A DNA stretch of 64,000 nt from Adiantum capillus-veneris (taxonomy: Eukaryota; Streptophyta; Polypodiopsida; Polypodiales; Pteridaceae): assembly GCA_014529385.2 (NCBI GenBank), contig CM043959.1, positions 46,765,928 to 46,829,927 of the forward strand, read 5' to 3'. Positions 13,460 through 23,218 of the stretch are shown here, in pieces. Within the stretch, counting starts at the first letter, position 1, and every line of letters begins with the position of its first letter. The notes beneath the pieces were generated by a model. The model did not search any database and was not told the DNA's origin. It was given only the letters and a program-made list of their open reading frames with translations. A program made the position numbers and the translations under genes.

Positions 13460-14036
13460 GCTTCGGCTCTTTCTCTGGATTCACTAATGACTTCCATTGC
13501 CTTTTAAGTTTGGGCACCATATTCATCACAACTGTCCAAAAGTACAATCTACCTTCCTCCCAATCACGTCTTCCTTTAAACAGTAAGCTGTTTGCGACTT
13601 CAAATTGTCTACGAGGTTTTCTCTTCCTTTTGGCTTTCACATCTTCACCCTCCTTCTCATTCCCTTTCTTTCTGCTAGGCCCTGGCACGGCATAGCCTTC
13701 CCTCTCTTTTTTGCCTACTGGCAACACATCTGCATCTTTTTTTTCTACCCTCACAATACCCACATGAGCACCAGAGGTTAAGGGTTGATTTTTTTGTTCA
13801 GTACCTTGATCTCCTCGTATATCCAATGAATATATATAATCATTAGCCCTATTAGGAATCTGTTGAGAAAGTGGAAAAATATCACCTCCCATCCTTGCTG
13901 GCTTTGAACAATAAGTGCTAATATGACCAAGTTCACCACAATTATAGCAAGTGGGGATAAACCTCCTTTGTGGCTCAAAACCACCTTGCCTATGACCAGC
14001 ATTCACATTAGGCTGAGATTCACATGCCTGAGCCAT
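13460..14036 (-). pseudogene. Gag nucleocapsid part with CCHC zinc knuckle
   Basis: The frame contains CYNCGELGHISTYC, a complete CX2CX4HX4C zinc knuckle near 13960-13915, preceded by an Arg/Gly-rich stretch. A long Lys/Arg/Glu-rich segment (KKEREGY, KRKRKPRRQF) follows. It is in order between gag and protease. The frame overlaps the protease piece, showing a frame change near 13400-13460. Confidence 0.75.
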
Positions 14037-14233
14037 TCCTCTACCGCGTCCACGACCACGACCACCTCCTCCAAGAACACTAAGTCACAATTCTTGCATC
14101 ATGGTCATCATGTCTTGCATATTTTGTTGTAACTGTTTGGTATTAGCAGCCCTTTGAATAGGTTGGCCTCCAGCTTCTGCCTGATTCTCCTCCTTTTGGC
14201 CACCATTATTTTGTACAGGGACCGCTTTCCATA

Positions 14234-14769
14234 TTAATTAAGTCTTTGAGCCTTCCATTCTTTCTCTCTGGGGATAGCGACTGCCTCCTCGAAGGTGATG
14301 GGTCTTTTTAGCTCGACTTTAAACTTTAGGCTTTCTTTTAGGTTTGCCACAAAACGGTCTTTCTTTAACATGGATGGAGGAATCTCATTTCCCAAAGCCC
14401 GAGCCCATTTATCCCATAAACGGGTGAATTGCATGACAAAATCATCAACACTCTGATTACCCTTTTGAGTTTACCCCAAAATTTCATGCCAAACTTCATC
14501 AAGTAATTCAATGGATATATACTGTGCTAGGAAAGCTTGCTTCACACGATTGTAGTCCAAAACTACCCCTGGAGTTTGTGCTTGCACCAACTCTTCATGA
14601 TTGTGTAACCAAACTTTTGCCTCATCCTATAAACTATATTGCATCAGCCGCAACAATATAACTTGGTCTAGTATATTTCACAGTAAGAAATTGACTTCCA
14701 ACTTTTCAATAAAAGTCTGTGCATTCTCATTAGGCAATCCATGAAACTGTAGGAATTCGTCTGCCATGT
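14234..14769 (-). pseudogene. Gag capsid remnant of the 10-16 kb element
   Basis: Reading from ADEFLQFHGLPNENAQTF near 14765 to TFEEAVAIPREKEWKAQRLN at 14234 gives a retrotransposon gag domain. It includes RVKQAFLAQYISIELLDEVW and QFTRLWDKWARALGNEIPP. Stops interrupt it at three or more places, so only 14434-14234 is open. Gag would form the particle in which reverse transcription occurs. Confidence 0.65.
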
Positions 14770-15079
14770 TTGATTGCCACAAAAACACTTACATGTGACG
14801 TCAAAAAGTCAAGGGATGTTGATGGATCGCTCTAGTACCTAATTCACCTCACACTGGGTAACCCGGCCCCCAGTGCTTGGCTTCACAAAATCTCATGACC
14901 CTCCAAAGGATGCAATCCAATTATACAACCGCCTCAAGTACTGTCCACAATTTGCATATACATAGGCGGTTGTCCGTAAGGACCCACATTCCTTTTACAT
15001 TCACTCCCTGCAGAATAAACATATTTCATAGAAATGGGAGCATAAGAGCGCTTTCTCCTTAGTGGGGGCACAAAAATGG

Positions 15080-16321
15080 TGTTAGCTTGCAAATGAGAAG
15101 GAAAATGAATGCCCTTATAGCCTTGCATGAGCTACACTATCAGAATGAAGAACTATTGCACGACCAAAAACACCTGTGGTAAACACCTGTAGAGATTTAT
15201 GAAAAACCCTCCAAGCATGGAACACACTCAAAATCAAGAGAAACAAAGGACATCATGACAAAGATCGTCTCATGGAGATGTCCATAGAGTATCCATAGGC
15301 AAAAAACAGAGAAAAAACAAAGAAGTTATGGCCGCTCGAACATGGAGGTGTCCTTTTTCTTGCTCACAAATGAGCTCTATGGAGGTTTTTTGCAGATCTG
15401 CAAAGAATTACATCTATTAAAAATGGGGATTTTTTTGGCTCTTATCCCAACGGATTTCCTCTCTCCTCTTAGCCGACATGGTTCTCTCCTTAGGCAGCGT
15501 TTAATTGGTCCAATTTTGGCCTTTTTTGGGTGAAAATAAGATGTCGGTGACCATTTGACCAAGGAATGGGGTGGAGGCAAGTGTCCGGGGACCAAAAAAG
15601 TGGCTAGGAGCCTTTCCAGGCAGTGGGAACTCAAAAATTATGCCATCTCCTTCTCCACGAGCCCACGAGCCCCCCATAGCCAAGCCTTGAGAGAGCTCCT
15701 CTCACCTTTGATACACCATAATGGGCACCCAAAGTGCCCTATATACCCCTCACTTTCCCTTTTCCTCTTCTCATGTGGGATTACTCCCATGCCACATGGC
15801 AACTCTTCCCAAGCTTCCCAACTAACCCAAAATTCTCAGCTTCTCCCAAAGCATACCAATTTTCCCCGAGGCATACCTCGTTGTTCCGGTCTCACTGAAC
15901 GACGTGCCACAACATAGGGCTCGAAGCTCATCACTTTGGCTATCTCCAGAATGTAAAACTTCAGTATTTCTAATATTAGACCCCCAAGTTGGCCTAGTTG
16001 CCCTTGTCGCATGTAGCCACAATCACCTTCTAACTTGAGACCGCCCATTTCAAATGCTCATAACTATGATGTACAAGTCCAATTCACAAGCTATAAAGCA
16101 TGCCTGGAAATACTTATTAAAGACCATGTTTTTAAGTCTCGAACAACCCAAAACATCAACATTCAAGCTTGGAAAAATCACACCTTTGTACATGGATTTT
16201 TACAAGGCCACTTCCAAAACTTGCAGGGCTATGTACACATATATACATGAGGCTAGTGGGCACTGGGCAAGCTTTTTGGCATGACTTAGTGACTTCATGC
16301 TTATCCAAAAAATGCATGACA
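15080..16321 (-). repeat. 5' LTR of the 10-16 kb element
   Basis: Direct-repeat partner of 10042-11296. In element orientation the 5' end reads TGTCATGCATTTTTTGG and the inner end reads GCAAGCTAACA. Immediately inside is CCATTTTTGTGCCCCCAC, which may contain a decayed primer-binding site, but I cannot match it to a specific tRNA. Confidence 0.8.
15740..15746 (-). promoter_or_regulatory. Candidate TATA box in the 5' LTR
   Basis: The minus strand reads TATATAG within GGGGTATATAGGG. The same text is retained in the other LTR at 10701-10707. Position inside the LTR and conservation between copies fit an LTR promoter; no transcript evidence is available. Confidence 0.4.
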
Positions 16322-16890
16322 ATGCATATGATGTCTACTTTTGCAAACTGGATAGTTGAGCATTGGGACATGATATATAGGCTATGTGCTTGCTTTGTGT
16401 AAAATTTCACTTGATTTGAAGCACATTTGGTAAGTCCAAAGCCAAATTATGGGATTAGGCTAAGACTTTGCGTTTTTTTCTAGGTCTTAAGTACCCTAAT
16501 TAGCTCCAAATCTTAGGAAATTTTATGTGCTTCATGTTTAGGGTATTCACAATGTGTTTGTGAAGTCAAGTGAGTGATTTTTGTGCAAAATTTGACTGTG
16601 AGACATCATACGCGTGTGATGTCTACCTTGATAAAAAGTGAGTTTGATGCCTTGGGGTGTTTTGTGCTTGTGGCCTAAGCCCTACTAGCTAGTTTTTAAC
16701 TTAAAAAGTCAAATGTTTCGCTTAGAAACTCCCTGTTTGGAATTTTAGTCTCTCAAAGGGATTTCTTCATTTGAAGATGACTTCCTACAACAATTCCTCT
16801 TGAGCTCCATCTCCCAGGGTTGTGGACGCAGAAGGGCACCTTCCCATGGATTTGATGTATCATTTGGCCTTACAAATGCCCTTTTCGGTG
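16322..16890. repeat. Continuation of the 286-bp palindrome array
   Basis: Right half of the split palindrome (TATGATGTCT at 16327-16336) and a complete one at 16601-16624 (centre CGCG). The right arms are 288 bp apart, the same period as left of the retrotransposon. Beyond about 16890 no further palindrome appears. Confidence 0.8.
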
Positions 16891-18389
16891 ATTTGTCGCT
16901 CAAATAGAATCTTTTTGGAAAGAGATGGTTGGCGATAATTTTTCTTGCTATTTGACCATATCTGTTGGATGTTGGTGATATGTCAATGATTCCCGTGAAG
17001 TTTGGTGGAAAACAGACGCCTCACTTTGGCTGTGAGGACCAAATGACGCTTTGAGTGTCCGAAGCCTCAATGTTTTGGTCTACTTTTTGATGATATATCC
17101 AGGAGGAGGTTACATGGGTTTGTAGACATACTTGAGACATAACTTCTCATGAATTTTTGTGCTATTTCAACGATCCATTCCCGATCAACTTCTGTAGTGC
17201 CCGAAGAGGTTAGGTTTTTCCCGATTGACCTAAACTCGCATTGGAGGTCATAGAGGTGTTCTCCTAGGTTAGGGTTAACCCCCTCTCAAGTATTGTAGCT
17301 CTTGGGTTAGTGGTTGAAGTGCTACGGGCCCGTTTTGTTTTCTTTCTTGCAATGCCACATTGCCGTTTTTGGAGTTTTTCGCGACAAAGTGAGTATAGAA
17401 CAAGAAGAGCATATGGTAACTATTATGGTATTGATATTTTACTTGCAGTTGACAAGTGGAATAGGATTGACTCATCTAAGTCTATGAGAACAAATATATA
17501 TATTGTACATTTTATTCAAGTGCTCTTTTATGAGCTTTGGCCATTTATGACCGGCCGGCCAGTTTGTACTCACATTGACTATTCAAGAAATCTATAAATC
17601 AAATATGGACAAGAGGGAAATGGTCACTCTTGCACGGGAGAGATTGCACCCAATGCTTGTGTCATTCTTCTCTCCTCTCCTCTCTCCTCTCTTGCCGTGC
17701 CAACGTAGCACTCCGCTCTAGGAGGTCCGTATGCAAGTGCTCTTTCGCTCTCTCCCGCTCTTTGTCTCTCTCTGTTCGTGTTGTGCTCGATTATGGATTG
17801 GTGCGAGTCGACAGGCATGTAGATTTATTCGTTTATGGCTTGTTGTATACTATTTTGAGTATTTTGTAGGGCTCTCCGCGCTCTAATTTGTAGCAGTGGT
17901 TTTAGAGCTTGAGCTACGTTCTCCAATTTTATTTTATTTTTCAATAATCATGATTACGGACATCAATACGAACAAAGATAAGCAATTATTACTTGTACTT
18001 CATTTATAAGGTTGTTTAAATTTTTTATATCGATGATTATTATTATATGAGGCCTGTCAATTGCATGTGGATACTTTTTTTAATAACTATTTATCATGAG
18101 AGTTTAATCTCCTTTTTGACATCATTAAGACACAAGACCATATTAGGTAAAGTGGGAAAATCCCAATTCCCAAGTTGGACAACTTTCAATATATCATGTA
18201 CAAAATATAGAGATTTTGTCAAAAATTTGAGTTTTCTTAAGGTCTCATTCCACTTTATGCACATACAATACACAATGAAAACAACTAAAATACCATGGTT
18301 TCAATCAATTGGATTATTAGGAGACGAGTATATTGCATCCATTATCGTTGTCTATGTTCTATTGTCCTACCTACAACTTATCTCAACAT
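16891..18389. other. Non-coding spacer
   Basis: No supported gene. It contains a CT-rich patch at 17665-17775 and AT-rich text around 17900-18050. The open frame at 18047-18478 shows no domain and runs into the satellite, so I treat it as chance. Confidence 0.4.
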
Positions 18390-20110
18390 GGAGAGCTTGG
18401 TTTCTAGGTCCACCACTTGTCCAAGTTAATGTAAAAGTGACTCAAGGTTCACAACTTGTGAAAGTGAGGATCCATTGAGGAATACAATCCACTTGGCTAT
18501 TTTTCCTTAATTTATTTCATGTGACATTCAAGCAAGGTCCACTTCTAATCTATAAATTCTTAATTTGAGGCATGGGGCATACATAAAATATATAGCATAT
18601 GCTCTATTGCCTCATAGGAAGGTTGGTTTCAAGGTGCACTTATCCATGCTAGCCTATCTTGGAGAAGTGATGGAGCTTGCTTCTCTCCTTGTTTCAATGG
18701 AGACTAGCTTGGACAAGTGGTGGACCTTTGCTTCTCTCTATGTTTCAATAGAGTTAGCTTGGACAAGTGGTGATCTTGGAACAAAACCCCCATGCAAAAC
18801 ATATCATGGGCATTCCAAGTGATTAGAAAGATTACCATTTAAGATATAACCTTATAGGTTGGACAACTGGAGCTTGGCTTGGAGAAATGGTGGACCTTTG
18901 ATTCTCTCCATGTTTCAATGGAGCCTATCTTGGAGAAATGGTGGAGCTTGCTTCTGTCCATGTTTCAATGGAGCCTAGCTTGAACAATTGGTGGACCTTT
19001 GCTTCTGTCTATGTTTCAATAGAGTTAGCTTAGACACGTGGTGGATCTTCAAACTAAACCAACTACTATCAATGTTTCCTAGCTTGGACAAGTGGTGGAG
19101 TGTTTCTCTACTCCATGTTTCAATGGAGCTTAGCTTGGACAAGTGTTTGACCTTAAAACAAAAACCCCATGTACAACATAGCATGGATTTTCTATATTTC
19201 AATGGAGTCTAGATTTAACAAATGGTGGAGCTTGTCTTTATCCATGTTTCAATGAAACTAGCTTGGACAAGTGGTCAACCTCATAACAAACACCCCCATG
19301 TACAACAATTCATTGGTTTTCTAAGTGATGGGAAGGAATACCATTCAAGATATAAACTTATAGCTTGGATAAGTAGTTGACTTTAAAACCAAATTCATCA
19401 TAATACAATGAAATACAGGTCAGCCAATTCCTAACTTGAGACCAAACCTCCCATGCTATTAGAGATAATATATTGGATAAGTGGTGGACCTTCTATTATT
19501 TTCCCATGCCTAGTTTAGACAATTGGTACACTTTGCAGCTATAAAGGTTGGATGAGTTGTGGAGCCTTGTTTCTATCCATGTTTTAATGGATCGTAGCTT
19601 GGACAAGTGGTGGACCTTGGAAAAAAGCTTCCATGTACAACATATATGAGGTTTTCCATGTTTTAATGGAACCTATCTTGGACAAATGGTGAAGCTTGCT
19701 TCTCTCCATGTTGATTTTGGAACTACCTTAGACAAGTGGTGGAGCTTTGCTTTTCTACTCTTCATAATACAATGAAGTATAGGTTGGTTACATGGTGAAT
19801 CTTAAGGCCAAACCTCCCATTTTACTAGAGATGATAGGTTGGACAAGTGGATCAACCTTCTATCATTTCTCCATGACTATATTGGACAATTAGTAGACCT
19901 AACATCTCTCTATGTTGTCTAGAGATGAGCTTGGACAAGTGATGGACCCTGCTTCTCTCTTCCCTTGGTTTACTAGTTTGAAGACTCAGTATATATACTT
20001 TCTTAGATCTAGCTTGAACAAGTGGTGGACCTTGTATCCACAATCTTAATTCATTACAAAAAAGTATATGAAAAAATAACATAGGAATCTTGGTTTGAAG
20101 GTCAAGCAAT
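18390..20110 (+). repeat. Satellite array, core in plus orientation
   Basis: Repeats of the core TTGGACAAGTGGTGGACCTT, embedded in sub-units of roughly 60-90 bp such as CTCCATGTTTCAATGGAGCC. Units are diverged from one another. Open frames reading LDKWWT or AWTSGGP come from the repeat and are not genes. Confidence 0.9.
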
Positions 20111-20574
20111 TAGGTTCCAAATGCACATAATAATATATTTTCCACCCATAATAAAAGAAAGTTAAATATGTTATTACCAAATTGACAAAGGTAACGTCCA
20201 AGAATTCTAGCTTTGCATCTCGTCAGATCTAAATCTTCATCAAGGCGACATGCATGTATACATCAACTTTCAATCCATTCAAGAATACATGCACTTAGAT
20301 TCCATAGTTTTGTTTTCAAAGTCTTTTAGGTTCTAAAACTCTTTCACATAAAGTATGTAATGACAAAATTCTTGAAGCAAACATTTGTGCCCAAGAAAAA
20401 GATCCCTCTCACATATTTAAAATCCATGAATTCTTTGATCCACACTTACAAGTTTTATTTTGATATCAAACATCAATTCTCTCATAGTTACAAATAAATG
20501 CAACCTCGATATGAATTGCCAAAAAATGAATTTCTTTTACTTTATGACCCAACATAGGCCCCAATAAAATAAAA

Positions 20575-20695
20575 AATGAGTCCCCAAAAATTTGGGTGCA
20601 CTCTAGCAATACATCAGAGTCCCCTTACAATAGGATGCACTCCAATAGTACATTGAAGTCCCCTTAGAGTAGGGTGCACTCCATTCAAGTGTTCA
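20575..20695. repeat. Short degenerate tandem repeat
   Basis: Three imperfect units of 40-50 bp containing GTGCACTC, AATACATC and GAGTCCCCTTA variants, just downstream of the FCP1-like gene. Confidence 0.6.
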
Positions 20696-20801
20696 TAAAA
20701 TTGACACACCTTTGTTTTTTAAAAAAAAAGACTATATCAAATTATAAAAATGTTGAAAGATACACACTAGAATAAAAAAAGCATCTTATGGCCATATTTA
20801 T

Positions 20802-21569
20802 TCAATGCTTTCGTGTTGACAAGTACACACCAAGGAAACAATTTGTCTCAGAATCACTATACTGATTTACAATTGTGTTGTATGTATAGACTCTCTTATC
20901 TCTTGCATAAAACCATCCTACCAACCATGGAATTATGGTTCTTTGCAAGAAGTTTTGAAGTTGCTCGGAAGTTTGCCTCCACATCTTTTGAAATATAAGA
21001 TATGTCCCTGGCATGTTCCACATCACCCTATATGGAGTGTCATAAAAAATTAAGGTATTGTTTGCATCCAAATCCTCAAATATCTTCCAAATATTACTCA
21101 AATTTTTGTGATAAACCCTTGTAAATCCTAACATGATATTTGGATTTTGGCAATTTTTGTTACTCATAAACACCTTGAACTTGGTATACTGCTCAGGAAA
21201 ACATTTTTGTGTGATGCGTTGCACCCTTGTTAAGTTATAGCAACTCCATATCCATAGCTCAAAGTATTCAACACAAAAATCCAAAAAACTTTGTGCGTCT
21301 GGTCTCACCACATGATAAACTTCATCTTTATCCTCCACAAGTCGCATGTGTTGAGCCCAAGATGGCATAGAATCTCCATGTTTCATTTCAATTGTCTTGA
21401 GAAGTAACCCCTCTAGATCCAAGATAAGTACTCTTTTGATGTCCTTGAAAGTAAGTGGTAGGTGATAAGGAGGTGATTCATTCCTTGGACAAGGTCTTGG
21501 AGGAGGTTGGATGGGTAATTCAATAGTTTTCTTCAATTTATGCCAGCATATAGCCAATCCATTTTTCTG
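20802..21569 (-). CDS. FCP1-like (HAD/NIF) domain protein, catalytic motifs altered
   Basis: About 255 codons are open, probably the last coding exon. A pyrimidine-rich acceptor ending TTACAG abuts 21569, and the stop overlaps an AATAAA polyadenylation-like signal (TGAATAAA). The protein has VLILDLEGLLL (residues about 45-55), RPDAQSFLDFCVEYFELWIWS, MLGFTRVYHKNLSNIWKIFE and TLIFYDTPYRV, the arrangement of the FCP1/SCP C-terminal-domain phosphatase fold. In active members the first motif is DxDxT and the last DDS. Here they are D-L-E-G-L and Y-D-T, so phosphatase activity is doubtful. A plant FCP1-like subgroup with DxNGLL motifs is known, and this looks like a divergent member. The gene stands in a break within the satellite arrays. 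The upstream exon was not identified, and it may be a fragment. Confidence 0.65.
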   Translation of the reverse strand, partial: QKNGLAICWHKLKKTIELPIQPPPRPCPRNESPPYHLPLTFKDIKRVLILDLEGLLLKTIEMKHGDSMPSWAQHMRLVEDKDEVYHVVRPDAQSFLDFCVEYFELWIWSCYNLTRVQRITQKCFPEQYTKFKVFMSNKNCQNPNIMLGFTRVYHKNLSNIWKIFEDLDANNTLIFYDTPYRVMWNMPGTYLIFQKMWRQTSEQLQNFLQRTIIPWLVGWFYARDKRVYTYNTIVNQYSDSETNCFLGVYLSTRKH

Positions 21570-21859
21570 TAATGGTTCAGAAATTGAAGAACAAGAACAC
21601 TTAATGCAAACACAACAATAGACATGAGTTTTACATTGTCTACCCTAAGGTTTTATTAGATACCAAAATCCATCTATGATCTACTCATTAATAGAAAGAA
21701 AGTCAAATTAAAATCCTGACTCTTTTTTATGCTACACTCTCTCTTAGTCTCAATACCATGGAGTTCAACTAGACTTAAGTCAACTAATAACTACTACTTG
21801 TTGTTAAAGGTATGCTTGAAGTGCATAAGGCTTAACCAATGCTCTAGTGTAGAATGGGT

Positions 21860-23218
21860 ATTTAGGTCTCAAGGTCTACCACTTATCCAAGCAAAGATCC
21901 ATTTAGATATGGAAACCCAATTTTTCTTAAGATAATGATATAGAGTGGACAAGTGGTGAATCCTGAGACCAAACCACTCATGCTACTAGGGATAATAGGT
22001 TGGACAAGTGGTGGACCTTGAATGTAAACCCCCCATGTACAAAGTATCAGGGGTTTTGGGTATTTCAATGGACTCTAGCATCTTGGAGACATGGTGGAGC
22101 TTACTTCTCTCCATGTTTCAATGGAGTCTATCTTGGATAAATGGTGGCGCATCATTCTCTCCATGTTTCAATGGAGCTTAGCTTGGACAAGTGGTGGACG
22201 TTTGTTTCTGTCTATGATTGAACAGATTTAACTTGGACAAGTGGTGGACCTTGGAACAAAATCCCCATGTAAAACATATCATGGACATTACAAGTGGTGA
22301 GAAAAAATACCATTCAATATATAACCTTATAGTTTGGACAAGTGGTGGACCTTAACACCCAATTATTATTAATATAATGACATAGAGTGGACAAGTGGTG
22401 AATCTTGCGACCAAACCTACTAGGAAAAGTAGGTTGGACAAGTGGTGGACCTTGAATGCAAACCCCCCATGTACAAAATATCACTCATGCTACTAAGAAT
22501 AATTTGGTATTAAGGTCCATGTTTCAATGGAGCCTAGCTTGGAAAAGTGGTGGACCTTTGTTTCTCTCTATGTTTCAATAGAATTAGCTTGGACAAGTGG
22601 TGAACCTTGGAACAAAACCCCCATGTAAAGCATGTCATGGGAATTACAAGTGGTGAGAAAAAATACCATTCAAGGTATAACCTTAAAGGCTGGACAAGTG
22701 GTGGACCTTAGCACCCAATTCCTCTTATTATAATGACATAGAGTGGAAAAGTGGTGAATCGTGAGACCAAACCTACTAGGGATAATAGGTTGGACAAATG
22801 GTTGACCTTGAATGTAAATCACCCATGTACAAAATATCATGGGTTTTGCGTATTTCAATGGAGCCTAGCATCGTGGAGACAATGGAACTTACTTCTCTCC
22901 ATGTTTTAATGGAGCCTATTTAGGAGAAATGGTGGAGGTTCCTTCTCTCCATGTTTCAATGGAGCCTAGCTTGGACAAGTCGTGGACCTTTGTTTCTCTC
23001 TATGTTTGAATATGGTTAGCTTGGACAAGTGGTGGATCTTGGAATGAAATTCCCATGTAAAACATATCATGGGCATTTCAAGTGTCGGGAAAGGATACCA
23101 TTTAAGATATAATCTTATAGGTTGGACAAGTGGTGGACCTTAACACATTGTTCTTCTTAATATAATGACATAGAGTGTACAAGTGGTGAATCTTGAAACC
23201 AAACCACTCATGCTACTA
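21860..23218 (+). repeat. Satellite array, plus orientation
   Basis: The same core and sub-units as at 18.4-20.1 kb, here close to the 440-bp block type: CTTATAGGTTGGACAAGTGG, ATAATGACATAGAGTGGACA, CATGCTACTAGGGATAATAG, then CTCCATGTTTCAATGG sub-units. It is interrupted at CATGCTACTA by the insertion starting at 23219. Confidence 0.9.

Larger units (their letters stand above)
10042..16321 (-). mobile_element. LTR retrotransposon (Ty3 type), minus strand, internally deleted
   Basis: Two direct repeats of about 1.25 kb (10042-11296 and 15080-16321) flank an internal region. On the minus strand this holds a gag remnant, a CCHC knuckle, a protease, the start of reverse transcriptase and the end of integrase. 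Sampled LTR segments differ at about 6% of sites plus small indels, for example about 14 bp missing near 15845, so this is an old insertion. The flanks ATACA (10036-10040) and ATGCA (16322-16326) are compatible with a degraded 5-bp target duplication. The insertion sits inside one palindrome of the 286-bp array. Most of RT, all of RNase H and the front of integrase are missing. Ends are uncertain by about 10 bp. Confidence 0.85.
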
